A stretch of 64,000 bases of DNA from Cyclina sinensis (taxonomy: Eukaryota > Mollusca > Bivalvia > Venerida > Veneridae). The DNA lies in the NCBI GenBank assembly GCA_012932295.1, contig JAAONU010000001.1, forward strand, positions 51,991,134 to 52,055,133, given 5' to 3'. Positions 1 to 15,100 of the stretch are shown here, one piece after another (position 1 is the first letter of the stretch; every line of letters begins with the position of its first letter). Position numbers and translations under genes: made by a program. The notes beneath the pieces were generated by a model that was not told the origin of the DNA, made no database searches, and saw only the letters and a list, made by a program, of their open reading frames with translations.

Positions 1-1430
1 AACAAAGGAGTCCTTTCAATGTTTTCTCCTGACGTGGAAAAATAAAGGTAGAATGATTTTGAAAAACAAAGAAAAAGCTACTATTCATACAGTATGCATT
101 TGTACTTGGTGACTTCCCTGGTTGTGAAAAAAAAAGCTATATGCCAAGAATTCTTTTTGAGTTTTGGTGTATGCATGCATTTTAATTAAGGGACACAATT
201 CAAAAATGGTGCAAGTAAGAGTTATGATTACTGCACATTGCAGTTGCTTTCAATAATATACAACATTGTGTAAACTGAATCACTTCGATAGATTTTTAAG
301 TAATCCTCTGAACAAGCATTACAAACTACAAAAAAGGGCAATAATTAAAAAAAGGAGTGACAGAGTTACAGTTCTTGTATATTGTACTTCCATTATATAT
401 TTGCTGTCAGTGAGTGAAATATGAAATTGCCTAACACAGTTTTTGAGATATCTTCCATACAAGCACTTAAAACAAATGGAGATAATTAAGAACTGGTATG
501 GTAAGTAATTATATGAAAGAACTACCAACCAAAAAGAACCAGCAATTTTGCTATTGGTATTAAACAGATTTTATCTTTCCAACTCTTTCTCATGAAGTAG
601 ATTTACTAATTTCTTTATCTAAGTATGCAAATTCCAGGAAGTTGAACCAAGTCTGTTTCATTGTACTGATACTCTGCTTACGATCATTGAATATCAGCAA
701 AGAAACAAACAGTTGGTTTATGACAGTTAGCTACTGTTACAGTATATACAGGTTAGTTTGGATTTTGAATATTGTTTGGTTCATTATAATTACAATAAGA
801 GCTTTCTAACAAATGCTTGACCACAGAGAATTCCAAACATGCTTAAAAACATAAGACAGAGACAAAGGTGCAGAAATATATATTTCATTAAAATATCTGA
901 AATAGTGCATATCGTTTAAAGAAATAAACATAGCACTAAAAACCTTTTGACCAGTGTGACATTGCTGAGGTATAAAATTATAGCTGTATTAACAGGCTCT
1001 GACAATTTTTATATCAAGGAAACACTTAACTAGAAAAATTATCTACATGAGAATGGCACTTTCTATAAAATAATTTGTTTCTCTCTAGAAGATCAGCTTT
1101 TTATAACTCATTACTACCATGATATAAACATATCTATTATGCTTTGTAATAGAATAAAAATAAAGCCCATTTCTAACAAAACACAATGTCTAAAGGTGCC
1201 TCTATTTCTTCATTCAGTTTGTTCATTAAATGTTTTAAGAATTTTCAGTCGGTATTTAAGTTTTAAACTGTATATATTAAACTAAGCATCAAAATCATTC
1301 ACAGCAAAAAACATAACATAATGATTTTTGTATGTGTGTTACATTATTGCACTTAAATGGAAAAAAAAGTATAAAAAAAAAAACATTCTACATCCTGAGC
1401 ACACCTGTCTGTAAGACAAAAGACAACAGA
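1..1430. other. Downstream flank of MAN2B1, no gene seen
   Basis: The sequence is AT-rich without a convincing reading frame, RNA gene or repeat structure. Part of it may be 3' UTR if a distal polyadenylation site is used. Confidence 0.5.
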
Positions 1431-1432
1431 CT

Positions 1433-1438
1433 TTTATT
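1433..1438 (-). promoter_or_regulatory. Candidate polyadenylation signal of MAN2B1
   Basis: AATAAA on the minus strand lies about 95 bases after the stop codon. It is the first canonical signal downstream; its use is inferred. Confidence 0.55.
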
Positions 1439-1530
1439 TCTTACATCACATTCTCTATCATAGCACAAGTAAATTCACAGTATCAATCGGTGGAATTCAG
1501 TTCATGGAATGAAGATGAAATCACAGAGTT

Positions 1531-3104
1531 TTAGGAAAAAACAGAGAACTTGTTCGCCTGCTTGTGTGGTTTGCCCTGCTTAAGGATAACCTGGAATGTT
1601 CGAATCTCCATGGGATTCAGTGTGATGTCCATTGGTCCAGTCAGTGACTCACGGTTCTCCACAAAATATAGGTTTTCTAGTAAATATACATGAATGTATG
1701 TAAAAAGCAATAAACTATGTTTTGTCAAAATGCCTTTCAATTTTATCACATTTTGATTTATATATAATTTTATAAGGACTTAAAAGTTGTGACCTAATTA
1801 TTTTACAGGTTCTTACATGGTGGACCTGAAGTAACAGACACGGTGTCTCTGGTTGCTCCAAACTTTAGGCAACCATTAAAACAATCATTACAGTAGGAAT
1901 CTAATTATGGTTGGCAATATTCACTGCTCAGTCATTACATCTTTTTAAATTATTACTACTTTCAAAGATAATTGTGAATGTCCAAACAAAAAGATGGAGA
2001 AGTCCATCTGGTAGATTTGAATGACAAAAGTTTTAAATGATTACTTACCTCTGTCACTGACCACCTGGTCCACTGTTTTCCATTTTAACCTGTCAAGCTT
2101 GGACAATGCCATGTTCGCACCTAGTGTTAGTTCCTCTACACTCTCAATGTCAAATGGCACAAACAGATCCTGGAAAAAATACAGGTTTGGTAAAGCATTA
2201 ATTTTTTTTTTATTTTTATGCCTACAATTTCTTATTTTCATTATCAGTAGCAAGTAATTTTACTGACTGAAGTTTCAACTCTAAGACTTGCCAATTAGTA
2301 TCAAAAAGTTGAATAAAGTTAAACTAAAAGTAAATACAATATATACCATGCCTTTGATGGTCAAATAATGAACAGGTTTACAAAGTACATTTGTAACTAC
2401 CTGTAGTGAGACAGTTGCAGGTTTTGACATTTCAGTATCTTCATCTTTCTCATAGAAATGTTCTAGACGTATCAGGTAGGGCTGGGTGGGTGCTGGCTCT
2501 ATTGTGGGTCCACCCCATTGCTCCAGGGTCAGCATGTGAACATTTGGAGGCAGATCTGTCTTCAAACCAGACCACTGAAACATACACATACATACTTAAA
2601 CAATTCCTTGCTACCTAAAGTTCAACCTCAGCACATAATTACATGCATGTTTAGTGTAAACCTTCAGAACCCTTTTTTTCACACCTAAATGCTAATAATG
2701 ATGGCTGAAGACAAGACCTCAAAATATGATGAGTAAGCTCAACTTAGTTTTATTTACTTTTATGAGAGATAAATTAATCTGCAGAATAACTCAAAAAGTT
2801 CACAAAAGTACACTTCCACATACTGATGAGTTATGTTCTATGGCATACCAGTCTGTCTAATTTACTTTCCAAAAGTTCATACCTAATCTTGTGTACAAAT
2901 CTGTCTACTCACAACCAAATTTCTAACAATATTTGATTTGTTTTTCAAAAGAACATACAGTGGTTTGGAAGTACTGTGAGTATTCTGAGTACTTCATGTC
3001 TGTTTTGGCAAATGCAGGGATTGGTGCCATGTATGTCTTCAAACCCATGTCTCTGTGCATCAAGGCTGAGTTTGCTATCGTGTCCATGAAAATATACATC
3101 TTTC
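1531..3104 (-). CDS. MAN2B1: MAN2B1 exons 23-26: C-terminal domain and stop
   Basis: Exon 23 (3104-2959) is the most divergent and encodes KMYIFMDT to [11 protein letters not shown]. Exon 24 (2574-2401) has [15 protein letters not shown] and the [10 protein letters not shown] segment. Exon 25 (2169-2049) has [19 protein letters not shown]. Exon 26 (1676-1531) has [18 protein letters not shown] and ends at a TAA-type stop after KFSVFS. The PMEIRTF motif marks the C-terminus in mammals too. Confidence 0.94.
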
Positions 3105-6100
3105 CTAAAAAAGACAAGTTCACATGTAATACTAACTAGAAATGTGTACACCTGACACCTGCAGGGGAGGGGAGGCATACTTGCTGGAATTAATTCCTGT
3201 AAAGTTTCATAGTTTCGTGATCCTGGATGCAACAGTGATGGCTGAGTGTGTGACACAAAATGTTTGGAAGTGATTTTCACTAAATTAAGGGCCATAACTC
3301 TGCTCAACTCCACCTAGAAGGCTGGAAACGAAAAACTTCATTTGCTGATATACTACTATATCCCTGTAGTTTCATGACCATAGGTGCAACAGTATTGGCT
3401 GAGCAAATGACACAAACTCTGTTCTCCCAAGGAGAAGGGAGACAAAAACTCCAGGAGTGCAACTTCATCTTCTTATCTATATCCCAATGAAGTTATATAG
3501 CTGTAATAGTGTTGGCTGAGTGCAGAACACAAACTTTTTGGTAGGGAGCTATTCTGACTAAATTAGAGGCAATAACTCCGCTTTCCCTGGATAGAAGGAT
3601 ATGAAAAAAACCCAGGTGCACAACTTAACTTGCTGATCTTTATCCCAGTGAAGTTCCATAAATCTTAGTGTAAGTGTTGACTGAGCCTGCAAAGCAAGCT
3701 TTCAGACAGACAACTGGATGAACTGACAAGATCAATTTCTTAATGGGGGCACAATTATTAAAATGGAAATAAGTATTTTAACTAGATACAGTACATATGT
3801 ATAATTTCACTTCAGTTTATAATGAGTAATTGTCAATCTTTTTAAAACCCAGTGTAGTTCCAGTTCAAAAACTGACATGTAAATATTTTCTCAACTTGTT
3901 TGGATAAAACCTTAACAAAAGTTTTATGTAATCGTTCAGCATTATACAGGCATATTAAAATTAAACCTTTGACTAGTTAAAGACTTATCTTACTAATTCG
4001 AATCAAATTAAATTTATAAAAATGACTTAATCCAGATCCTAAACTATCCAAGTTTACTTACAGTTGTTACCATTTTAATGTGATAATGACTAAGACCCCT
4101 AGAATTTTATTTATTAAGTTTTTCCCAGAAAATTGGACTTCTTTTAGATTTTCCCCAGAAAACTACCCATTTTAGGTTAAAATAAAAACTGCAAGACACC
4201 TAAAGTTTTCGAGATCAACAGACACTCTTTTTTTGTTTCAAATGTCCAGTGTGTAAAATGGGGCCTTATTCTAAGACCTCATCCAAAAGAACACTATTAT
4301 TTTAAGTGGAAGAGCCAAGGAACCTTAGGGTTATCCATCATTCATGCTATCAATAGATCATGTATCTGTCTCAACTTCACATTTATCACTGCAAAACAAG
4401 TTAATAACAGTAAATGGCAGAAATAGTTGCGTACCTCTTACAATAAGTCCTTTACCATCTGCTCCTGTCTCGTTAAGTGGTTCTCCAACACCAAGACAGT
4501 CATCAAACAATAGTCGACGATGTAACTGAAAAACCAGAGATTGTTCTTTTTTTTACACAATGTTATACTTCTACAACTAAATGAAAACATTGTTTTCAGT
4601 TGCGAGCATATATATAAGTAACACTGACAAACTGAACAATATGCTTCAGGAATATTGTAGGAAAAACAATTAAAGGAATAAAATCTTTTATGATTGTTTC
4701 TAGAAATTTCAAGTACATGAAGAAATAAGTTGTGCCTTTTTGTAGAATTTATTTCTTTTGTCAGATTGACTATAGGAACAAACTGAAGAATAAACTGTTA
4801 CCATGACTTCAATCTGCCCATCATGTACACTGCTGCCTCCTTGTGACCTGTCAGTCATCACTGTAAACTGCATGTTCTGGGCTTCATCCTATAATATACA
4901 TGCATATTAGTAACATCATTCTTATACATCTCATAGAGGTAAGTCTGTGCCACTAGAAGAGAAACCAAAGACAGGCACATATTCATTCTATAATATTAAT
5001 ATTATATTGTTGATACACACTTCCTATTATACATGTGCTTACAAAAACCTTCAATCAAGGCAGCCCTGTGAGTTAAGGACTGATTTAGTGAAGTGTACAT
5101 AACTCATTGTAGCCATTTTACCTCTAAACAAAACTCAACTGCTGTTAAATGCAAGTAACAGTATATAGGTAGTTACTCCTTAGATGGCATTTGGGCACAG
5201 ATATGACTATACTTTCATTCAGTTTATCTTTAAATAAAATTTTCTGATGATAAACTTGCCCAGAGTTTACAAACCACATTTACGTCCAACTGATCGATGC
5301 ACCAGACAATATTAAAGTAGTCATACTTGCATGGTTTGTACAGAAACTGAACAAAATTCAAGGACTTTTTAAGGACTTTTAAGGCCAGTCTTAAGTTTTA
5401 GGGTCCATAATACTTGAGTATAATACTCGTCTTAGCATATCATGTTGACTAATTAGAGACTCCTATCTTCTTTCATCAATATATTCAAAAACATTTCAGA
5501 ACATTGGTTAAAACTGCCTTGAAATAAGTAACTAAAAATTGAAACTACAATCTACATTCCCTGTTTCCTTATTGTGATGTACAGTAAAGGTCAGAGTGAT
5601 ATAACCTGTATGAAAGTACCTGTATAAATATCCTACTGTTTACTGGATAGTAATTACCAGCTACAGGCTCTGTCTGGTTCAGATTCCAAGTTGGCCTGTA
5701 ATCTCTCCTAAAATATATGTGTTATGTTTGTTCATTATCGCAAAAATGATTATGTTGCAGTCTGATGCTGCAGTCCCTTATACACTTTCGATAAGCCAAG
5801 AAAAACAAAAAACAAAAAATTCCTACAAAATTTAAGTCCTTCATTCTGCTGAGGAAACTACCATATGTGAGAAGTAATCTAAGTTGTATCAAACAAAAAT
5901 CAGGACAAATGAAAATCTTAGGTATAAATGTGTTCAGCTATACTGACTTCATTGGTATAAGATTTATGTAGGCTTATCCACAGTTTGTCAACCTATTGTT
6001 TTTAGAAAGTAACAATAATAACTATCTGTCCTCTGCCAACAATCTCACATAAAAAGCAGGTAAGCTGTAGAACTTCTTATGTGAGAAATTTGACAAGTAT

Positions 6101-9100
6101 TTCAGCAATCTTATTCATGTAAACCATTCACTCACTTGACTGTCTTACTTACCTGTTACCATGCCGTATATTGGTCTCAAGTTATATGTTTTTGTCTTTA
6201 CAATGTTTAAACTATTGTTTGATTATTGAAATCCTCCCTCTGTTTTCCTTCTGTGTTATCATTCATATAAAGGATGTTTTTACACTTGAGTTTACAATAT
6301 CAATATAAGTGTGATTATTTATAGTTGAATAAAGGGAGATAATAATAAACGCCTTACTTTCTCATGAGTACTTCTCTCCCATTAGCATCTGTATAGAATA
6401 CCTTGTTTGAGTTCAGTGTTGTGTTGAATCTTGCTATGACTTCTTTACCACCTTTGTCACTATGACAAAATACATAGATAAATAATTAATATAAATAATA
6501 CATACCAGGGCAATGAGGCTGATTAAATATATATTATACCTGACAAAAATAACCAAGGCAATAATTAGGATGGATAATTTAAGCAACACTTTATATAAAT
6601 GATATGAAAAAGTACTGAATGTCTGCCATATATTAGATAACATATTCATTACCAGTAACTTCTATATAAAAAAATATTCATCAATATTTTAAACTAAAAT
6701 ACTTTTAAACAGATAAGAGTCTGTACCTATAGTAATTCCATTTCCAGATAAGTAAATCAGCTTTTTCTCTCTTAACTCTGTCCATAGATAACTTTTTTTT
6801 CACTTATTTAAATATATCTTACAACCAGTTCCCTTTTAAACTGAATTACAAGTTCTGATCTGCAGTTATGTCTTAGTAGCAGAGTGCAAAATAACTAATA
6901 TGAAACAGACTAACAAAACAACTCAATTTCTGTATCTTGCCAAGCCTGTATCAGTGATGAGTCAATGGGAACTTACTCTATTGGTATAGGTCCAACAGTC
7001 CACTCAATCTCTGCATATTTCTCTCCTTTATATATCCGGGACACCTGAGTAACCCAGGGGCTGAACTTCGTGTAAACCTCTTGTACCAGAGGACCCTTAA
7101 AGGAAAATTAGAAATAATGTTTTCAACTTCAACAAACCTTTGCAAGACAACTCAACACAGTCACACTTTCAACTTTATTAGTAAGGTATTACATTGTTGC
7201 CCTATATCATTAAAAAGTTAGGTAAGTATCTAGTGTATTTTATAGCAAGTATCTTAAGGAAATCCACTTTATAATGTTATAGTGAGACAAAGGTAATGAA
7301 AAATGTATTTCTCAATTGCATGACCGACTGTCATATACAAAATAAAAACTATACTGAAATTAGGAAATTCTTCTTATATGTCTCATTCCATATAATACCT
7401 GTTCAGCACTGCCAGGGTAGGACACCTTCCAGGTCTCTGGTACAGTCTTGTTTGGTCGGAAAATGTAAGCACCTGAAGGCTCAAACTCTGGTTTACTACA
7501 GTTTCCAGGGTGGGCATAGTAGAAGACAATATCTTGTTGGACATCCAGCTCCAAGCCACTTGCAAGGTTAGACAAACCCTTCAATGTTCCTGTCTTACCA
7601 TCAAACTTCAGTGTCATATGCTATTAAAAAAAAAGCTGTTGACATTTAACAACAGATTTTTGTTACCTTGACTTTCTTCATCAAGCAAACATTTTGAAAC
7701 AACACCTGTTAAACTGTAATGAGTATCACTGCTTACTGGAATGCATCAGCAGTTAACACAACATGGGCATAGGATTCTCTAGAAAGAATCTAACTTACTC
7801 AGGTATCAAAATAAATGCAGAAACTGCAAGTGCACATGTCTAACTAAACACAACACTCAGGAAAACAATATTACTGCAACATATTTTTTTGTCATTCCAG
7901 ATTGTGACAAAGTAAGAATAAAGGGAAACAAAAGCAGTAATTTTATACCGAACATACCTCATTCTTCATGACAAAGTCCTCATTATCTTTCATTATCTTT
8001 TTAACAGCCCTCTGTTGCTTCTTTTTCACATCACCTGAAATATTTTTTTGAGGAAAATGAAAGAATTTTGCAGCCCTATATAAAGGTAAAGGGCATATAA
8101 AGGTAACAGAGAGTATGTGTTCATTTTATGTCTTAGAAAATAACATCAAGTTAAACAAATTCATCGTTTTCAACAGATTTTTTAAGATTGTGCATATGTT
8201 TTGATAACATCACAATCTGCGGAAGAATATAACAATTCTTTCCATTCCCAGGGAGGAAAAACATGTAATACAAATCTCCTCTTTTTTTTTCACGGTCTGA
8301 TCTATAAAATATCTTAAATCCTGTAAAACATATTTACTAGGTTATCTCACTTACTGTTTGACATCCTAATGAAGTAAGTGCTGAAGCCAAGGGAAGGTAA
8401 CTTCACCTTGAATATGAGGTCATTAGCTGCCATGAAGCCCTTCCTTTCAGGAATGTCTTTGGTACGCTCTGTTACTGGGGAAATCTGAATAAAAACACTC
8501 TTGTTATTTCTTCTATTTGTAGTGTCAGTAAAAATGTTTTTAAATCTTACATAAAGTTTTGAACATCGAGTTCTTAAGTCTCAAGTCTTCAATTATATAA
8601 CTAAAGCTATTCAACTGACATCTTATAAAAAAAATTCAAACAGGTGTTAACAAGGTCTGGAATAATTTAAACCCTATAAGTAAAGATCATACATGATGAC
8701 TCTAATACGCAGACCAACTTTTCAAAAAGTACCCTTTTCCAATTGAAAACGTCTTTTGCTGAGATGCAAGATCCTTAAATTAGTCCCTTTTCTCTCCTTT
8801 TCCTATTTTATTATTTATCATATGTGGATGTTATTCATATTACAGATACAGAAGACTTTACCTGTGTTTCTATGACTTCATTGTTAGGGCCCATCACAGT
8901 GTATGCCTTGCCTACTACTGGCAGTCTGATCCAGCGGGATACTGCATGACCTAATGGGTTGTACACTACCATCACAAACTGTAATATAGAGTCAGTTAGC
9001 AGTTTAGGTTTTACACAACTATAAAACAAACAAACTACAAGATGATAGGAGATGTTTATCATGAAAAAAAAGATCAGTTCCATTAGTTTAATTCGTTATG

Positions 9101-12100
9101 TGTAACTATAAACTGCATCAAGGATTCCAAACTGTAGCCACATCTTAGACAACATGTACAGTGTAACTGTAAAATAGCCATAAGATCTCTATTGTTGTGT
9201 ATGACTGTACTGCTCATCCCCCTCCAGACATTTAATGCTATACTGATGGTAAAACAAATCTAAGCTTGTGCTGGAAAAAAAGACTTTACTAATGTATCTT
9301 AATGACTAAATTTTTAAACATTTTAATCTACCTTTTAATATGTAAATTGCCATTTAATATATAAATTGCTCATCAAACTAAACACTATCTTGAATGAAAG
9401 TATGATAATCAGATATAGCATAATATAAACTATGTCATTTTCCATATTTTCTACCAACCTGTTTATTGACCTCTGTGAACTGACAAGCACTTATGTTGAC
9501 TAAGTCACACCATACAAGTCCTGGGTAACCTTCAGAACCTTTGGGTATCAACCTGCCAAACGCATCATTCATAACTTTCTGAAATTTAAAAGCACAGTGT
9601 ACTGCTAATTTCTCTGAGTGCAAGACATTTTATTAAAACAGTTTTTGTGTATGTAATTTATAAAGTATATCAGTATTAAATAGCTTGTTTAACTTAGAAT
9701 CCTTCCTAGCAGTAAATATATACAGAACTGTTACAAGCTGAATCATAAAGACTATTGGTAACTATAAGTACAGGTAAATGCTTTTTATCTCAGCATAAAC
9801 ACTTTTTAATACAAAATATACAAAACTGTACAAGGGTTGTTTAATAAGTTCGCTGATATTATCATTTTACGTCCAAATTCAATCAAACTTGCAAGATATA
9901 ATATTACATGTTCACCTAAATTAGTTTTTCATTTTCAAAACAGTTTTAATTTTAAAATGGTATTTTACTTTTAACAATAATGCTACCATGGTAACGCTAT
10001 ATGGAGCATTCTGAAAACTGGACATAAGTCAGTATATAAATGTGTCAGTCAAAGCACGCCCGAATGTCATATAATCGCGGGAATTGATAACGTCATATAA
10101 CACAACGTCAACGTCATTTCTTGTAAATTTCAATGATGTATCCTATTTATATCTGCCATTAAGGTAATAATTTCTATATGACACAGAAAATCATGACGTC
10201 AACTTTACACATTGAAACTAGGGTGAGTATTAAGTTTTGCGTTAACCTGGGCCACACACCAATGGAAACATTCAAATTGCTACAGAAAACACAATCAACA
10301 GGATGCTGTAGAAGTATTGTTTTCAAATGGCATGAAAAATTTCACAATGGACGCCATATTTGCCAGATCTCGCGCTCATGGATTTCAGAATTTTTCCTGA
10401 ATTGAAGCGTCAATTGTGAGGACTGTGATTTGAATCAGGTTCTGAACTCAGTTTGAAGGTTCATTCCATTGTGTCATCTTTTCATGAGAGCTGGTATGCT
10501 TCCATTTATGACTAGTGGATTCGTCATCACGAGAAATGCATTGCTTGGTCAGGTGACTATGTTGAAAAGTGAACAGACGTTTATTTTCTGACGTTGACGT
10601 TCATTGATATTTACAACGTTGTGCTCTGTGGAATGTATATGTACCATTTGCTTTATATTGTTATGTGCATAGTTTATATTGCTAATTTACAGTGTTTTAT
10701 GTATTGTGTTTCTACTGAATCAAGGAACCAGCACATATAAATTTGATATATGTATTTTGTCATTTTCCTTCATAATACACCTTGTCTGCAAACTTATCAA
10801 ACAACACTCGTACTTTTGAAACAGACTGTGAATGCCAGTGAAGCCCTTAATTTAGTAATTTTTGATAACAGAAAACTAATCCAGTAAATCTTCTAGTATT
10901 TTGTGAACAAATTCAGAGAATTCTGTTGGAAATAAACTTTAAATGGCTCAAACACCACTGCTAAATGATTTTTGACTAAAGCACAGCAGAATGTTTCTTT
11001 TGTCATTTTTGAGTTTAAAAAGTGTAAGTAACAGAAACCCTTTATATTATTTAAATTGCATTTTTCCTTAAACCTACCATAAGCATTCTTCTAAAATACT
11101 GATTTCTCTAATTCTTGAGCAATACACAAAATCTGCTTTTAACATTTGTATAACTCACCTGACATTCAGACCTGCCATATGCCAGTCTCAAAGCATAATC
11201 ATATGCCACCTCTTGCTTTTCTGTTCCACTATAAAAACACAAATTATCATTAAATCATTAGCATTTTTTGGTAAAGAATAGACCCTATGCTGACCTTAAG
11301 CTCAATCGTAACATTGTATGGAAGGGCATTTGCCCCAATATGATATTTGAGCAAGTAACTATATAAATATCAGAGCAACCCTCAACAGTAGAAAGGTTGT
11401 AAAAAAATACTTTAAGAAGCACTAACAACCTTTATGCAGTGTAGCATCAATTGGATTTTTAAAGTAAAAAAGACTGAAGATATTCAGGTGACATTCTAAA
11501 CATGTAAGTGTATAATAAGAACTTACGACACAGCATCATGATGTTGTGCAACTCCCATAGCTTCCTCTGAAAGGAAAGAAACTAGCTCACTTTCATGCAA
11601 TGATAATGTGTGGAAACGGCTTGACATACATGTAAATAAAATTTATTAATTGAAATATATTATTTTGATTAATGCTATCATGGCATTGCCAGAAGGCAGT
11701 TAGTGGCAACAAAGGATTCTGTAATTATTGGAATACAACAAAGGCTTTAACAGAATGGCAAATTTATTTTCAAAGGGACTCAATCAGTTTCAGATATCCT
11801 ATACTTTATTACACTCAGCCCAAAAATGTCAAAGAAACCCAAAAACTTTGTTTCATTTCTTTTTCACACCCCTGCTGATGAAAAATAGGGGAACATTTTA
11901 CCCAAGAAAGTTCAACAATAACCACCACTTCCATCAGTGACCTAAAATGTTTCACAAAGCCATAATATTGTAGTGAAAAACAGACAGTAAAGAACGAACA
12001 TACTCAGTATCTGGATGTTGTATGTGCTGTTGTGTGTGTCCTCTAGCATTGCCAAGGCATCCAGCTGTTTACATGCCTAGATGAACAAGACATATAAAAC

Positions 12101-15100
12101 CATGGAAGAAATTTTACAATTTTTGAGTAGTAGATTTCTAAAAGAAAATTTATATCATATTTCATTAACAGCCTTTAAACTACACCAATAAACTACTACA
12201 ACTATAAAACTGGTGAATCAATCTGAATCAATGATATTTTATACTTTTGACATAAAGAAAGTGATGTTTTAAGTGCAATAGCACTTATAAAATAACATGT
12301 GTTAATGTTAAAACAAATCTAAATAGTAAAAACAGTACATTGGCAATTACTCATAAAAATATATATCTCAAATACCATCTTGAATAAATGCTAAAACTTA
12401 ATGCAGAGATAATCAACATGGTATTCTAGCAAGCTAGGTAAGTACAGAATATCTTAGTGTTAGAAAAAACAGGAGTAAAGCAAACCTGGAGGAAAGCATT
12501 GGTTTCTCTCACATATCCTTTAAGTGCTGCTCTGCTTGTGAAATATCCAGTCCAGAAGCTGTGTTTAGCATGTGCATATGGGAAAAAGTCGTCACTTTTT
12601 GTAGGCCACATTTTGTCAGCTCGGTTCAGTTGATAAAGGTAGCATGAAGGTGTAGAGTACAATACATTTATTTTTGAGTTGTTTGTCTCTTGCTGCAGTA
12701 GAAAACAGGGATAAAATACTTTTAAATTTTGTTCTTAATTATTTGTTTGAATTTTCTGGCAGTTACAAAATTTATTGTGTATTATGTAAATCATTACCTG
12801 TATCAACTCAACCAAACACAAGAGCTCTGGGATATATTAAGTAAAGGATAGTGTCACATCTGTGGGAGCTATGAGTCATTTTTGCTGTGAATAGGTGTCA
12901 CAACACTAGGGACTGTTGTCACATTCAATGTGGAATGTCACACATGATAAGGACTTGTGTCACATACAAATATTTTTACATCAATACCTGCAGAAAATTA
13001 TTTGTCTCACGTATGTACTGTTTAAGAGCTGGTCTGCTTGTAAAAAACCCAGTGAGAAATCCATGTGGAAACATACCATAGGGGAAAAAGTCATCATGTT
13101 TCATTGACCATGTTTCATTTGCTTGGTTTAATTGATACAGGTAACATGATGGGGTAGAATACAGAACATTGATTTTAGAACCATTTGTTTGCTGCTGAAA
13201 GTTTAAATAAACCAGGCAATTTGTAAAACCAACATAAGTACACTCCCTAAGGGCAAATAGTATTGTAATAGACAATCATTCTGAAAACGAAAACAAAACG
13301 AAAACAATAAAAAAAACACACAAACAAACTGAAAATACAATACTGAACATGCAATGTTTTATAAGCTACACAGTCTAAAACTTTGCTAGGATTCATTAAG
13401 AGTATTTCTGTTCAATTTATTGAAAACTAAGTAAACTGATAATGTATAAAGTATGGACTGTCATCACAAGTGTCCTAAATTTTATTGACAAAAAGCCCTA
13501 CTGGTGTAAGAATGCCAACATCTTACCAGCATGTTTGTATATTTGATAAGTTTGTCCATGTTCTTGTACCAATGTTGAGCACTCTGGTACTGGAAGTCTG
13601 AACCCATTGTCATTATTATATGGTTAGTCTTGTAGTGACTGGCCTAAAATGATAAATGAGAAAGAACTGTTAACTAGCAAACACAGGTTCATCAACTATC
13701 CTCAAGTCATAATTCAGCTTTCAAATGTTCGCCTACAGATATATCCTAGTTATATCTTTAATCAAATTTCACTGTTATGTATTTCTATGATAAAATACCG
13801 TATGTACTGTTTTAAGAGTTTCAGAAAATTTAAATGTCAAATTTTCTGAACAAATCTGGAGATACAGTTCAATATGCAATTAAACAGTGTCACAAATTTG
13901 TTTTTATTTTGACTTTCAACATCAATCTAATTTATACTGCACTGAGTTAATCTCATTACTTCCAAGGCTCTTGTTTGGCAAAATCTGGGGCCTAATATCA
14001 GCCCGATTTCCCTCTTAAAATAGTACCGGGGCATGTTTTTCCCCCCTATTCCAAAACAAATCCCCATTGAAAAAATGATGAGCAGACATAGATGAAAAAT
14101 ATCTAAAAATCATGCAAAATTTCCACTTCATTGGACCCTGGTCCCAGTCTAAAAATGCTAACGAGAGCCCTGACTTCATATATTTAGAAGTCTTCATAAA
14201 GTACTACCATATATAAATTTCAAGATCAATAAAAATTGCCAAAAATCACATGACACTTGGCCATACATAGTTGAGAAGAAAAAAATTAAGTTCAAAATAT
14301 TCATTCATCAAGTAAGACTGTCTTGTTTGTCTTCCTTAGCCTACAGTCTAAATATAGAACAGTGAAGATGGGATATTTCAAAAAAAGTTTTCTTATTTGG
14401 GATATATAATTCAATAGCTTGTCCTATGTAAGACCAAAAAAGGACTCAACAGCTCCCTGATATTAATTAAAGTATTAAATAATGGGAGAACCATCTCTGG
14501 CAATTAACAACTCTTTGTTTTCTTCTTTCAGAAAAAAAATGACTTCTCCAAAACAGACAACAGGTGGTCAAAACTCTTGCCTTCCTTTTTGAGCTGGATA
14601 AGCTTTGAACAGGTGTGTATCTATATGTACCTGTGTCTGCACAGCTTTGACAAAGTCTTTGACTTTCTGGTCCACATTGTAGTCATGGAGACGAGGATCA
14701 TCCTATAAACATATAAGATACTTAATCTGGAAAATGTTTTTACATATTTATTCATTTACCAATGAATTTGTTCAGTGTAAGAAGAACAACACAATGTTCA
14801 AAACTGAGTAACTACCTATCAACAAACTGGTAAGTACACAACATACAAGAAACATGTCAAAGACATTAATGCCCCCTGAAACATGGCAATGGGCACAGTC
14901 ATGGAAGCTTATAACTTGATGTTACCTTGATCATTTGCAGTCTGTGAACTGAACAATCTAGAGGCCTAGGTGAGACTATTATATGTCCTTTACCCCTTTG
15001 CATGGCTGGTAGAAGTAATAAATTTCCCAAAATGATGTGTTTCAAGAGATACTGATCTAGTGTTTTTTACCCATAGGTCACCACATGTCTTTTACAGAAA

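Noticed and set aside
12486..12692. Exon 9b or 9a as a dead duplicate
   Set aside because: Both have intact frames, equal length and good splice sites, and substitutions preserve the family motifs, so neither looks like decay.
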